A stretch of 64,000 nt of DNA from Variovorax paradoxus (GTDB lineage: Bacteria; Pseudomonadota; Gammaproteobacteria; Burkholderiales; Burkholderiaceae_C): the NCBI RefSeq assembly GCF_030815975.1, contig NZ_JAUSXL010000002.1, positions 3,832,501 to 3,896,500 on the forward strand, in the 5' to 3' direction. The notes under the pieces were generated by a model. The model ran no database searches. It saw only the letters and a program-made list of their open reading frames with translations, and was not told where the DNA came from. Positions 1-8,528 of the stretch are shown one piece after another. The position numbers and the translations under genes were made by a program. Each line of letters starts with the position of its first letter. Position 1 is the stretch's first letter.

Positions 1-2484
1 GACATCGGCAACGTGATCCTCGCGAACTCCAGCGCCAGTGCCGGCGGTATTCCGCTGCGCGTGCAGGACGTGGCCGAGGTCGGCGTCGGCCAGGAGCTGC
101 GCACCGGCGCCGCCACCGACAACGGCCGCGAGGTGGTGCTGGGCACGGTGTTCATGCTGATCGGGGAGAACAGCCGCACCGTCTCGCAGGCGGTCGACAA
201 GAAGATGCAGGAAATCAACCGCACGCTGCCCGAAGGCGTGAAGGCCGTCACGGTGTACGACCGCACGGTGCTGGTCGACAAGGCCATTGCCACCGTGAAG
301 AAGAACCTGTTCGAGGGTGCGGTGCTGGTGATTGCGGTGCTGTTCCTGTTCCTCGGCAACCTGCGCGCGGCGCTGATCACCGCGCTGGTGATTCCGCTGT
401 CGATGCTCTTCACCTTCACCGGCATGGTGAACCAGAAGATCAGCGCCAACCTCATGAGCCTGGGCGCGCTGGACTTCGGCATCATCATCGACGGCGCGGT
501 GGTGATCGTGGAGAACTGCGTGCGGCGCCTCGCCCACGCGCAGGCCAGGCATGGGCGGGCGCTGACGCGCAGCGAGCGCTTTCACGAGGTGTTCGCGGCC
601 TCGCAGGAGGCGCGGCGGCCGCTGCTGTTCGGCCAGCTGATCATCATGATCGTGTACCTGCCGATCTTTGCGCTCGCGGGCGTGGAGGGCAAGCTGTTCC
701 ACCCGATGGCCTTCACCGTGGTGATTGCGCTGCTCGGCGCGATGATCCTGTCGATCACCTTCATTCCCGCGGCCGTGGCGCTGTTCATCGGCAACAAGGT
801 GAGCGAGAAGGAGAACCGCCTGATGCAGTGGGCCCGGCGCGGCTACGAGCCGCTGCTCGCGCGCGCGATGGCGGCCAAGCCGCTGGTCATTACCACGGCG
901 GTTGTGGCGGTGGTTCTGTCGGGCCTGCTGGCCACGCGCCTGGGCACGGAGTTCGTGCCGAGCCTCGGCGAGGGCGACTTCGCCATCCAGGCGCTGCGCA
1001 TTCCGGGCACCAGCCTCACGCAGTCGGTCGAGATGCAAAAGCAGATCGAACGCACGCTGAAGGCGAAGTTTCCGGAGATCGAACGCGTGTTCGCGCGCAC
1101 CGGCACGGCCGAGATCGCCTCGGACCCGATGCCGCCGAACATTTCCGATGGCTACATCATGCTCAAGCCGGAGAGCGAGTGGCCCGAGCCGCGGCGCACG
1201 CGCGACGAGCTGCGGGACGCCGTGCAGCAAGAGGTCGAGAAGCTGCCGGGCAACAACTACGAGTTCTCGCAGCCGATCCAGCTGCGCTTCAACGAGCTGA
1301 TCTCGGGCGTGCGCAGCGACGTGGCCGTGAAGATCTTCGGCGACGACATGGAGGTGCTGAACAAGACGGCGGCCGAGGTGGCGGAAGCCCTGGGCAGGAT
1401 CCCCGGCGCCACCGAAGTGAAGGTCGAGCAGACCACCGGCCTGCCGATGCTCACGGTGAACATCGACCGCGGCAAGACCGCGCGCTACGGCCTCAACGTG
1501 GGCGACGTGCAGGACGCGGTCTCCATCGCAGTGGGTGGGCGCGAGGCGGGCACGCTGTTCGACGGCGACCGGCGTTTCGGCATCCTCGTGCGGCTGCCCG
1601 AGCACCTGCGCACCGACCTGGAGGCGATCAAGCGCCTTCCGCTGGCGCTGCCCATGGGCGCGGGTGCGCAGGCGCAGCAGCGCGCCAGCTTCATCCCGCT
1701 CGGCGAAGTGGCCACGCTGGAGTTCGCGCCGGGTCCGAATCAGGTGAGCCGTGAGGACGGCAAGCGCCGCATCGTGGTGAGCGCCAATGTGCGCGGGCGC
1801 GACCTCGGCTCCTTCGTGGCCGAGGCCGGGGAAGCGATGCGCAAGGTGCGCATTCCGCCGGGCTACTGGACGGCCTGGGGCGGCCAGTACGAGAACCTGG
1901 CGTCGGCCACCGAGCGGCTGCAGGTGGTGGTGCCGGTGTCGCTGCTCCTGGTGTTCACGCTGCTGTTCGCGATGTTCGGCAACCTGAAGGATGGGCTGCT
2001 GGTGTTCACCGGCATTCCGTTCGCGCTCACGGGCGGCATCGTCGCACTGTGGCTGCGCGGCATTCCGCTGTCGATCTCGGCGGCGGTGGGCTTCATTGCG
2101 TTGTCGGGCGTGGCGGTGCTCAACGGACTGGTGATGATCTCGTTCATCCGCAACCTGCGCGAGGGCGGGCTGCCGCTGGACGCGGCCATCCGCGAAGGCG
2201 CGCTCACCCGGCTGCGGCCGGTGCTGATGACTGCGCTGGTCGCGTCACTGGGCTTCGTGCCGATGGCGATTGCCACCGGCACCGGGGCCGAGGTGCAGCG
2301 GCCGCTGGCCACCGTGGTGATTGGCGGCATCCTCTCTTCGACCGCGCTGACGCTGCTGGTGCTTCCGCTGCTCTACCGTATCGCCCATCGACGCGATGAA
2401 GACGAAGAGGCGGAAGAAGTCCGCGAGCAGAACCACGGCGCACCCCTCGATCCTGCGCAAGGAGTGATGACCCATGGCACATGA
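1..2484 (+). CDS. czcA: HME-family RND metal efflux pump, inner-membrane subunit (5' end outside window)
   Basis: The frame is open from base 1, so the N-terminus lies upstream; about 827 residues are present, where family members have about 1040. The product is the proton-driven inner-membrane subunit of a tripartite heavy-metal exporter (CzcCBA/CusCBA type). Two blocks of hydrophobic helices (about bases 310-790 and 1920-2390) flank a large periplasmic domain. The TM4 signature DFGIIIDGAVVIVEN (bases about 475-516) is the heavy-metal RND signature with its proton-relay acidic residues. The DFG...DGAVV...EN form suits divalent cations such as Co, Zn or Cd; the actual substrate is inferred. 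The stop overlaps by 11 bases the start of a truncated CDF exporter, the usual CzcA partner. RND family is certain; substrate class is less so. Confidence 0.9.
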   Translation, partial: DIGNVILANSSASAGGIPLRVQDVAEVGVGQELRTGAATDNGREVVLGTVFMLIGENSRTVSQAVDKKMQEINRTLPEGVKAVTVYDRTVLVDKAIATVKKNLFEGAVLVIAVLFLFLGNLRAALITALVIPLSMLFTFTGMVNQKISANLMSLGALDFGIIIDGAVVIVENCVRRLAHAQARHGRALTRSERFHEVFAASQEARRPLLFGQLIIMIVYLPIFALAGVEGKLFHPMAFTVVIALLGAMILSITFIPAAVALFIGNKVSEKENRLMQWARRGYEPLLARAMAAKPLVITTAVVAVVLSGLLATRLGTEFVPSLGEGDFAIQALRIPGTSLTQSVEMQKQIERTLKAKFPEIERVFARTGTAEIASDPMPPNISDGYIMLKPESEWPEPRRTRDELRDAVQQEVEKLPGNNYEFSQPIQLRFNELISGVRSDVAVKIFGDDMEVLNKTAAEVAEALGRIPGATEVKVEQTTGLPMLTVNIDRGKTARYGLNVGDVQDAVSIAVGGREAGTLFDGDRRFGILVRLPEHLRTDLEAIKRLPLALPMGAGAQAQQRASFIPLGEVATLEFAPGPNQVSREDGKRRIVVSANVRGRDLGSFVAEAGEAMRKVRIPPGYWTAWGGQYENLASATERLQVVVPVSLLLVFTLLFAMFGNLKDGLLVFTGIPFALTGGIVALWLRGIPLSISAAVGFIALSGVAVLNGLVMISFIRNLREGGLPLDAAIREGALTRLRPVLMTALVASLGFVPMAIATGTGAEVQRPLATVVIGGILSSTALTLLVLPLLYRIAHRRDEDEEAEEVREQNHGAPLDPAQGVMTHGT

Positions 2485-2578
2485 ACATTCCTACGCGGTG
2501 GGCGGCAACGAGAAGGCGCTGCCCTGGGCCTTGCTGCTGGCCACGCTTTATGAGGCTGCTGCGCAGTGCCACTGGTAA
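2474..2578 (+). pseudogene. Truncated CDF cation exporter (CzcD-like N-terminus)
   Basis: An ATG overlaps the 3' end of the RND gene, as expected for a coupled downstream gene. The first 24 codons (MAHEHSYAVGGNEKALPWAL and four more) read like the N-terminus of CzcD-type cation diffusion facilitators, which run to about 300 residues with six helices. At about base 2546 the similarity stops and ten unrelated codons lead to TAA at 2576. No continuation of the transporter is visible downstream in any frame. The gene is therefore broken by a deletion or insertion rather than a point frameshift. The family call rests on a short stretch of sequence. Confidence 0.6.
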
Positions 2579-2803
2579 ATCCGATCCATGACGTATTCCT
2601 TGTCGGAGGGACGGACGATAGATCGAATGGCTACTTCGAGGTCATACCCGATGGATATGTTTGCTCTGAGGAGGGTCCCTGCGGCAGCTTCGGGCCCACC
2701 AGCGACATTCCGCCCCCTTAACTCATCGCCGCGAAGCGGCCGGTCGTATCGGTACCGGCCCCGACCTGTCATTCCACCATCAGCCGACAGGCGAGCCGAT
2801 GTT
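2579..2803. other. Gene remnant region between the metal locus and the hydrolase
   Basis: No credible gene. A 74-codon minus-strand frame (2548-2772) has no recognisable domain or ribosome site and reads across the break point of the CDF fragment. The 17 bases at 2683-2699 recur with one change at 5731-5747. This suggests a dispersed intergenic repeat or the scar of an old insertion. Confidence 0.35.
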
Positions 2804-3736
2804 TTACGGAGACGCCAGGAACTCCTGCACGGCCTTCACCGTCGTGTCCGTCGCCTCTTCCATTAGCCAGTGGCCCGACCCTGGAACGACCAGTTCGGTC
2901 ACCTGCGTCGCTGCATTGCGCATCACCACGGCCTCGTTGGCGCCGAACGACTTCTCGCCGCCGATCGCAAGCACCGGCATGGTCAGCCTGGTCTTGACCG
3001 ACTCGGCATTGTCTTCGGCATCTTTGCGGATCGACAGGAACTGCGCGAACGCGGCCATCATCGCGCCCGGTCGGGCGTAGAGCTTGGCGTAATGGGCGCG
3101 TGTGCCCTCGTCGATCTTCGTGGGGTCGGCGGCGAATTCGTTCCAGAAGCGGTCGAGGTAGATGCGCTCGCGTCCCTTCACCAGGCGCAGCGCATCCTTG
3201 CCACCAAAATCGAAGTGCCACAGCGCGGGCGAGCGCACGATCTGCTCCCAAGGCGGGACGCCAGGAACCGGCGCATCCATCACGACCAGCTTGGTGGTCT
3301 TGTCGGGATAGCGCGCGGCGTACGCATAGGCCACCATGGTACCGATGTCGTGGCCCACGATGTCGGCCTTGTCGATGCCGAGCTGGTCGAGAACGGCTCG
3401 GACGTCGCCGGCCTGGGTCTTCTTGTCGTAGCCGCCTTCGGGCTTGGACGACAGGCCCATGCCGCGCAGGTCGGGAACGACGACGCGGTGATCCTTCGCC
3501 AGCGCCGCTGCGAGTGGCGACCACATGTCGCCGGTGTCGCCGAAGCCGTGGATCAGCACGACGGCCGGTCCTTTGCCACCGACGCGGACATGCAGCTTCA
3601 CGCCATCGGCCTGTACCGACATGGTCTTGAAGCTGGATGGATAGGGCTTGGGCTGTGCATGCGCCGACAGGGTGGCCGCTAGGGAGGTGGCCGCCAGCAG
3701 GCCGATCCCCAATGCGCGTTTCAGAGGGCTGAACAT
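2804..3736 (-). CDS. Exported alpha/beta hydrolase with Asp nucleophile (epoxide hydrolase/haloalkane dehalogenase type)
   Basis: 310 residues. The start at 3736 is preceded by AAGGAG. Residues 1-28 form a Sec signal peptide ending SAHA|Q, so the enzyme acts in the periplasm. The oxyanion turn HGFG is at 63-66. The nucleophile elbow GHDIG (128-132) carries Asp130 where lipases and esterases have Ser, which is the arrangement of epoxide hydrolases and dehalogenases. A C-terminal GSGHW supplies the catalytic His. It lies immediately downstream of, and on the same strand as, an SDR gene, with the LysR regulator divergent. The three probably form one small regulated catabolic or detoxification unit. 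Substrate unknown. Confidence 0.85.
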   Translation of the reverse strand: MFSPLKRALGIGLLAATSLAATLSAHAQPKPYPSSFKTMSVQADGVKLHVRVGGKGPAVVLIHGFGDTGDMWSPLAAALAKDHRVVVPDLRGMGLSSKPEGGYDKKTQAGDVRAVLDQLGIDKADIVGHDIGTMVAYAYAARYPDKTTKLVVMDAPVPGVPPWEQIVRSPALWHFDFGGKDALRLVKGRERIYLDRFWNEFAADPTKIDEGTRAHYAKLYARPGAMMAAFAQFLSIRKDAEDNAESVKTRLTMPVLAIGGEKSFGANEAVVMRNAATQVTELVVPGSGHWLMEEATDTTVKAVQEFLASP

Positions 3737-3755
3737 GATGTGGTTCTCCTTAGGT

Positions 3756-4523
3756 TCAGGTGCGGGTGATCGAGACGCCGCCATCGACGAGCGAGGCCGT
3801 GCCGGTGACGAAGCTGGCGTCGTCGGACGCAAGATACAGCACGGACCGAGCCAGCTCTTCCGGCTTGGCGACGCGTTTGAGCGCATGCAGGTTGGTGATG
3901 AACGACCGCGACTCCGGCGTGTCGTTCATGTCGCGGTACATCGCAGTGTCGACGGCGCCGGGCAGGATCGCGTTGACGCGCACGCCCTGGGGGCCGTATT
4001 CCGCTGCCAGGGCTTGCGTCAGTCCGATGAGGCCGGACTTGCTCGCCGCATACGCCGCCACGCCGGGGAAGGCTGCCGTGTAGCCGACGAAGGTCGAGGT
4101 GAAGATCACGGAGCCGCCGCCGTTCTTCTGCATCTGCGCAATCTGGTGCTTCGCGCCAAGGAACGAGCCGGTCAGATTGATGGCGAGCGCATCGTTCCAG
4201 CCGGCCTCGGACACGCCGGTGCTGGCGCCGCCTTCGCCGAGCGTGCCGGCGTTGTTGAACGCAACGTCGAGGCGGCCGTAGCGCTTCACCGCCAGGTTGA
4301 CCAGCCCCCGCGCGTAGTCCTCCGAGCGCACGTCGCCGGCCAGCGCGACGGCCTCGCCGCCGGCGGCGTTGATCTCTGTGACCAACTTGTCCAGTTCGGA
4401 GGCGCGACGCGCGCCGACGACCAGCTTCGCACCTTCGGCCGCGAACAGCAACGCGGAGGCGCGGCCAATGCCGGAACTTGCGCCGGTGACGATGGCAACC
4501 TTGCCTTCGAGTCTCTTGCCCAT
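3756..4523 (-). CDS. Short-chain dehydrogenase/reductase, classical SDR
   Basis: 255 residues, the normal length for a classical SDR. The NAD(P)-binding motif TGASSGIG is at 13-20, the NNAG motif at 90-93, the catalytic Ser near 143 and Tyr158-x3-Lys162. The C-terminus VDGGVSITRT is typical of FabG-like SDRs. The residue after beta-2 is Arg, which hints at NADP preference (inference). It is divergent from the LysR gene at 4669 across 145 bases and upstream of the secreted hydrolase, probably in the same transcript. Substrate not predictable. Confidence 0.88.
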   Translation of the reverse strand: MGKRLEGKVAIVTGASSGIGRASALLFAAEGAKLVVGARRASELDKLVTEINAAGGEAVALAGDVRSEDYARGLVNLAVKRYGRLDVAFNNAGTLGEGGASTGVSEAGWNDALAINLTGSFLGAKHQIAQMQKNGGGSVIFTSTFVGYTAAFPGVAAYAASKSGLIGLTQALAAEYGPQGVRVNAILPGAVDTAMYRDMNDTPESRSFITNLHALKRVAKPEELARSVLYLASDDASFVTGTASLVDGGVSITRT

Positions 4524-4617
4524 GATCAGTCTCTTTGAAGTGGTGGGAGTGGATGAATCGATGGGCCCAGTGTGCTCAGGGACGGTTGTTTTGATAAGCC
4601 GGCAGGTTGCGGTTCTT

Positions 4618-4638
4618 TTGTTCGGAAAGGGCGGACAA
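4618..4638. promoter_or_regulatory. Quasi-palindrome, candidate LysR operator
   Basis: TTGTTC-N9-GGACAA (one mismatch between arms) sits 31 bases before the LysR start and inside the divergent SDR/LysR promoter region. That is the usual place for an autoregulatory LTTR site. Based on position and symmetry only. Confidence 0.35.
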
Positions 4639-4668
4639 TGGCCTCGAAGCCTGCAACCAGGAGAAGGC

Positions 4669-5574
4669 ATGCTCAAGCTGGATGGGATCTCGAGCTTCGT
4701 GGCCATCGCGGAGGTCGGTTCGATCAGCGCGGCCGCGCGGCGGCTCAACCTGTCAAAGTCGGTCGTCAGCGAGCGCCTCGCCGAACTGGAACGCGGCCTG
4801 GGCGCACCGCTGTTCCATCGAACCACGCGCAAGCTCAGCCTCACCGAGGACGGCGCAGCCTTCCTGGAGCGCGCGGTGGGCATCGTGCGCGAAGTCGACG
4901 ATGCGGCGGCCGAGGTGAGCGAACGTCGCGGAAAGCTCACCGGGCCGATGCGTCTCTCCGCGGGTGTCACCTTCGGCCGCATGCATCTGGGACCGGCCTT
5001 GTACCCGTTCCTCGCGAAGAACCCGAGCATCTCACTGACGCTGGAACTCGACGACCGACGGGTCGACGCCTCGGCAGACGGCTTCGACGCGGTCATTCGC
5101 CACGGCGCGATCGCGGACACGCGGCTGGTCGCGTGGACGCTGGCCACGAGCCGGCGCTGCCTCGTCGCTTCGCCGGAATACCTGAAGCGCAACGGCCGGC
5201 CGAAGTCGCTCGCCGACCTTGAACAGCATCGAGCGGTCTACTACCTGAACCGTGGCGTCGCCGACTGGCGCTTCATCGACGTGCGCTCCGACGAGTTCGT
5301 GCGCCCCGCAGCGGCACTGCGCGTCAACAACGGCGACATGATGCTCGACGCTACGTTGGCGGGCCTGGGCCTGGCGCTGCTGCCGACCTTCATCGTCGGC
5401 GCGGCCTTAAAGGCCGGTTCGCTCGTTAACGTCGGAGTCGGCCAGGCCGCCGCGCAGGAGTTTGTCTACGTCGCTCATCCGGAGGGGCGTCGCGCATCGG
5501 CCAAGCTGCGCGCACTCGTCGACTGCCTGCGCGAGGCCTTCGGCGACCCGCCATACTGGGATGCGGTGGGCTGA
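4669..5574 (+). CDS. LysR-family transcriptional regulator
   Basis: 301 residues. The ATG at 4669 is preceded by AGGAGA. The N-terminal winged HTH covers residues 1-60, followed by a linker helix and a periplasmic-binding-like effector domain (about 90-295). It resembles the DsdA/AaeR/PecT-like LTTR group in the wording of its HTH and the LTGPMRLSA linker. It is divergent from the SDR-hydrolase pair and most likely controls it and itself. Effector unknown. Confidence 0.9.
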   Translation: MLKLDGISSFVAIAEVGSISAAARRLNLSKSVVSERLAELERGLGAPLFHRTTRKLSLTEDGAAFLERAVGIVREVDDAAAEVSERRGKLTGPMRLSAGVTFGRMHLGPALYPFLAKNPSISLTLELDDRRVDASADGFDAVIRHGAIADTRLVAWTLATSRRCLVASPEYLKRNGRPKSLADLEQHRAVYYLNRGVADWRFIDVRSDEFVRPAAALRVNNGDMMLDATLAGLGLALLPTFIVGAALKAGSLVNVGVGQAAAQEFVYVAHPEGRRASAKLRALVDCLREAFGDPPYWDAVG

Positions 5575-5945
5575 GCAGGCCCGGCAGGATCAGTGCATCG
5601 CGGTGCGATGCCGCGCGAGGTCGTCGCGCACCATCCGGGCGATTCAACGACTTGCGGCTTGCAAGAGTGCATCCGCGAAGCGGACCTTCTTGAACATCAG
5701 CTCATGGCCGGCTGTAGCCGGTCGCGGCCAGGCAGCTTCGAGCCCACGAAGCGGTCTTTTGATCTTCGCTGAACCAGACGTTCAACGCCCTTTCATTGAA
5801 TGGGTGAGAGCACTGTCACGTCCGGCAGCGTGATATTGCGGGGATTTTCAATCCCGGTGTCACAAACGCCTCCCGCTGGACGTCTTCCTCGCATGGACGC
5901 CCACGGGGGGCGTTCCTTTTGACTCCCTTTACCGAGGAATCGACC
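5575..5945. other. 371-base non-coding gap with terminator-like hairpin
   Basis: No convincing gene in any frame. Bases 5731-5747 repeat a 17-base stretch at 2683-2699 with one difference. Bases 5895-5916 form a hairpin (GGACGCCC against GGGCGTTCC, one bulge) followed by TTTT, resembling a weak plus-strand terminator just before the next gene. Otherwise nothing recognisable. Confidence 0.4.
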
Positions 5946-6698
5946 ATGAAGATCGTCATCATCGGAGGCTCTGGCCTCATCGGCTCCAAGCTTGCCGCGC
6001 GCCTGCGCGACGCGGGCCACGAGGTCAACGCGGCCTCACCCTCCACGGGCGTCAACACGCTCACCGGCGAAGGCCTGAAGGCCGCGCTGGCGGGTGCCAA
6101 CGTGGTCGTCGACGTCGCGAATTCGCCTTCGTTCGAGGACGAGCCGGCGCTCCGTTTCTTCGACACCGCCGGGCGCAACCTGCTGGCGGCGGCTGCGGAG
6201 GCCGGCGTGGCGCACCATGTCGCGCTGTCGGTGGTCGGCACCGATCGCCTGCTGGCCAGCGGCTATTTCCGCGCCAAGCAGCGCCAGGAGGAACTGATCG
6301 AGGCCTCGCCCGTGCCTTACACCATCGTGCAGGCCACGCAGTTCTTCGAATTCGTGGCCGGTATCGCCGACGGGAGCGTGCGCGGCGGCGAAGTGCGGCT
6401 GTCGAACGCGCTGATACAACCGATGGCGGCGGACGACGTCGCTGCCGCGCTTGCCGCCGTGGTGACCGAGCCGCCCGCGCAAGGCCGGATCGAGATCGCG
6501 GGGCCAGAGGCCTTGCCGCTCGACGCGCTGGTGCGCCGCCTGTTCGCAGCGACCGGCGATAAGCGGCCGGTTGTCACCGATGCCGGGGCAAGCTATTTCG
6601 GCGTGCAGCTCGACGACCGCTCGCTGACGCCCGGCGCCGCCCCGCGCCTCGGGGCGACCCGCTTCGAGGACTGGCTTGCGCAGCGCGCGCGGGCCTGA
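5946..6698 (+). CDS. NmrA-like NAD(P)-binding protein
   Basis: 250 residues. The start after ACCGAGGAATCGACC gives MKIVIIGGSGLIG, an atypical-SDR Rossmann motif (GGxGxxG, residues 7-13). It has no SDR YxxxK active site, as in the NmrA/HSCARG-like and NAD(P)H-quinone oxidoreductase (QOR2-like) group. These proteins use NAD(P) as a redox sensor or reduce quinones. The C-terminal RFEDWLAQRA tail is common in this group. Followed after 74 bases by a cupin gene on the same strand, probably co-transcribed. Confidence 0.75.
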   Translation: MKIVIIGGSGLIGSKLAARLRDAGHEVNAASPSTGVNTLTGEGLKAALAGANVVVDVANSPSFEDEPALRFFDTAGRNLLAAAAEAGVAHHVALSVVGTDRLLASGYFRAKQRQEELIEASPVPYTIVQATQFFEFVAGIADGSVRGGEVRLSNALIQPMAADDVAAALAAVVTEPPAQGRIEIAGPEALPLDALVRRLFAATGDKRPVVTDAGASYFGVQLDDRSLTPGAAPRLGATRFEDWLAQRARA

Positions 6699-6772
6699 GC
6701 CGCCGGCTACTTGCCTGTCCATCTATTCATTCATTCATTCAAGGCCCGCGATGCGGGTCGCAAAGGCAACCG

Positions 6773-7180
6773 ATGACCCGCTTTCAGAAGACCTGCATTT
6801 CCCTCGGCCTCGCGCTAGGCGCGTTCGCCGCGATGCCCGCCCTGGCGGCACCCGAAGCCGCCGCGACCGTGCTCATGGCGAAGGACCTGGCGGACATGCC
6901 CGGCAAGGAGGCGATCTCGTTCATCGTCGACTTTCCACCGGGCTCCGTGGACCCGGTCCACCGCCACGACGCCCATGCCTTCATCTACGTGCTCGAAGGA
7001 TCGATCGTGATGGGCGTGAAGGGCGGCAAGGAGGTCACGCTGATTCCCGGCCAGACCTTCTACGAAGGCCCGACCGACATCCATACCGTCGGCCGCAACG
7101 CCAGCGCCACCAAGCCCGCGAAGTTCCTCGTGACGATGGTCAAGGACAAGGGCGCGCCCTTGCTCACGCTGGTCAAGTAG
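6773..7180 (+). CDS. Exported small cupin protein
   Basis: 135 residues with a clear Sec signal peptide (about 1-26, cut after MPALAA). A single cupin barrel follows: motif 1 with His63, His65 and Glu75 in PVHRHDAHAFIYVLEGS, motif 2 with His104. It should bind a divalent metal in the periplasm; no reaction can be assigned. The gap before it contains four tandem ATTC units (about 6725-6740). Its last 8 bases overlap the end of convergent mog. Confidence 0.8.
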   Translation: MTRFQKTCISLGLALGAFAAMPALAAPEAAATVLMAKDLADMPGKEAISFIVDFPPGSVDPVHRHDAHAFIYVLEGSIVMGVKGGKEVTLIPGQTFYEGPTDIHTVGRNASATKPAKFLVTMVKDKGAPLLTLVK

Positions 7181-7769
7181 CGCGCGGCGCCCGGATCGCC
7201 GACTTGGGCCTGAAGGCCTTGCAGACCGTGTCGTCCGTTTCCAGGTACGGCCCGCCGATCAGGTCGATGCAGTAGGGCACCGCCGCGAAGATGCCGGGCA
7301 CGACCTGCACGCCTTCGGTGTCCCTGAGCCCTTCGAGCGTTTCGGCGATCGACTTCGGCTGCCCCGGCAGGTTGATGATCAGGCTCTTGTCGCGGATCAC
7401 CGCCACTTGGCGCGACAGGATCGCGGTGGGCACGAAGCGCAGGCTGATCTGGCGCATCTGCTCGCCGAAGCCGGGCATTTCCTTGTGGGCCACGGCCAGG
7501 GTGGCCTCGGGCGTCACGTCGCGCAGGGCCGGGCCGGTGCCGCCGGTGGTCAGCACCAGCGAGCAGCCGGCGCTCACCAGCTCGATCAGCGTGGCGCTGA
7601 TGAGGGCCGCTTCGTCGGGAATCAGCCGGGCCTCGAAATCGATCGGGTTCTTCAGCGCCCGGCCCAGCCAGGCCTGCAGCGAGGGCAGGCCCTTGTCCTC
7701 GTAGGTGCCGCTGGAGGCGCGGTCGCTGATGGAGACGATGCCGATGCGGACGGAGTCAGGAGTGGTCAT
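7173..7769 (-). CDS. mog: Molybdopterin adenylyltransferase
   Basis: 198 residues, the size of E. coli Mog. It adenylates molybdopterin so that MoeA can insert molybdate; it is needed by molybdoenzymes such as the NasA nitrate reductase encoded at 34472-37267. Motifs: GIVSISDRASSGTYEDKG at 10-27, TTGGTGP at 74-80 and RDVTPEA at 83-89, which form the MPT-binding site. ATG overlaps the stop of darP by four bases (ATGA), so the two are translationally coupled. Confidence 0.93.
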   Translation of the reverse strand: MTTPDSVRIGIVSISDRASSGTYEDKGLPSLQAWLGRALKNPIDFEARLIPDEAALISATLIELVSAGCSLVLTTGGTGPALRDVTPEATLAVAHKEMPGFGEQMRQISLRFVPTAILSRQVAVIRDKSLIINLPGQPKSIAETLEGLRDTEGVQVVPGIFAAVPYCIDLIGGPYLETDDTVCKAFRPKSAIRAPRAT

Positions 7770-8422
7770 GCGTCCTCTTCCCGGTCTTGCGCAGCCGCCG
7801 CAGCCGCATGGTCCGCACCACCGTGCACCGCGAGTTGCGCACGCACCAGCTGGAAGATCTCGCGGTAGGCCTTGCCCTGGCGCGGCGCTTCGCCGGCCGG
7901 GCCGGCCTTCAGGTCCTTGCGGGCCTGGCGCACCAGGGCGCGCAACTGCTGGGAATCGGTGGCGGGGTGGGTTTCGATCCAGCCGCCCAGCGCGTCGTCG
8001 TCGGCAATCAGCCGGTCGCGCCAGCGCTCGGCCTCGTGCAGCGCGGCGGTCTCGGCCGCGGGCACGCTGTTCTGCTCGGTCAGGGCGAGCTTCACGGCCT
8101 CCAGCACTTCGGGTTCGAGCTTGCGCATCAGCTTGCCGATGAACTGCATCTGGCGGCGCTTGCCTTCGAAATTGGTGATGCGCTTGGCCTCGGCGACGGC
8201 GTCGACCAGTTTTTCGCTCAGCGGGAGCGCGTCGAAGAGTGCGGCGCGCAGGCCGAGCAGTTCGGTGCCGAGCTTCTGCAGTTCGTCGCTCTCGCGCTTG
8301 AGGTCGGTGCGGCTGGCGTCGTCGGTGCCCTTGAGCTCGCGCTTGAGCTCCAGGTCGAGTTCGCTGCCTTCGGCGACGAACTGGCCACGGACGAAATAGC
8401 CTTTTTTGGGTTTGCGGGACAT
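7766..8422 (-). CDS. darP: Ribosome biogenesis factor DarP (YjgA/DUF615)
   Basis: 218 residues, highly charged and helical. The conserved MSRKPKKGYFVRG start, the FEGKRRQMQFIGKLMRK segment and the RQLRALVRQARKD-type C-terminal segment are diagnostic of DUF615. The E. coli homologue assists assembly of the 50S subunit peptidyl transferase centre. Divergent from pmbA across 106 bases, an arrangement conserved in many Beta- and Gammaproteobacteria. Confidence 0.92.
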   Translation of the reverse strand: MSRKPKKGYFVRGQFVAEGSELDLELKRELKGTDDASRTDLKRESDELQKLGTELLGLRAALFDALPLSEKLVDAVAEAKRITNFEGKRRQMQFIGKLMRKLEPEVLEAVKLALTEQNSVPAAETAALHEAERWRDRLIADDDALGGWIETHPATDSQQLRALVRQARKDLKAGPAGEAPRQGKAYREIFQLVRAQLAVHGGADHAAAAAAQDREEDA

Positions 8423-8528
8423 GGAGTGGATTCTGGGCCGCACCGTGCGGCGTTGCAACGCGTGCAATGCGCAGTGGGAAGTTGAAGGAAAAACGTGAAA
8501 CAGGGGGCGCAAGTATCATAGCCACCAC

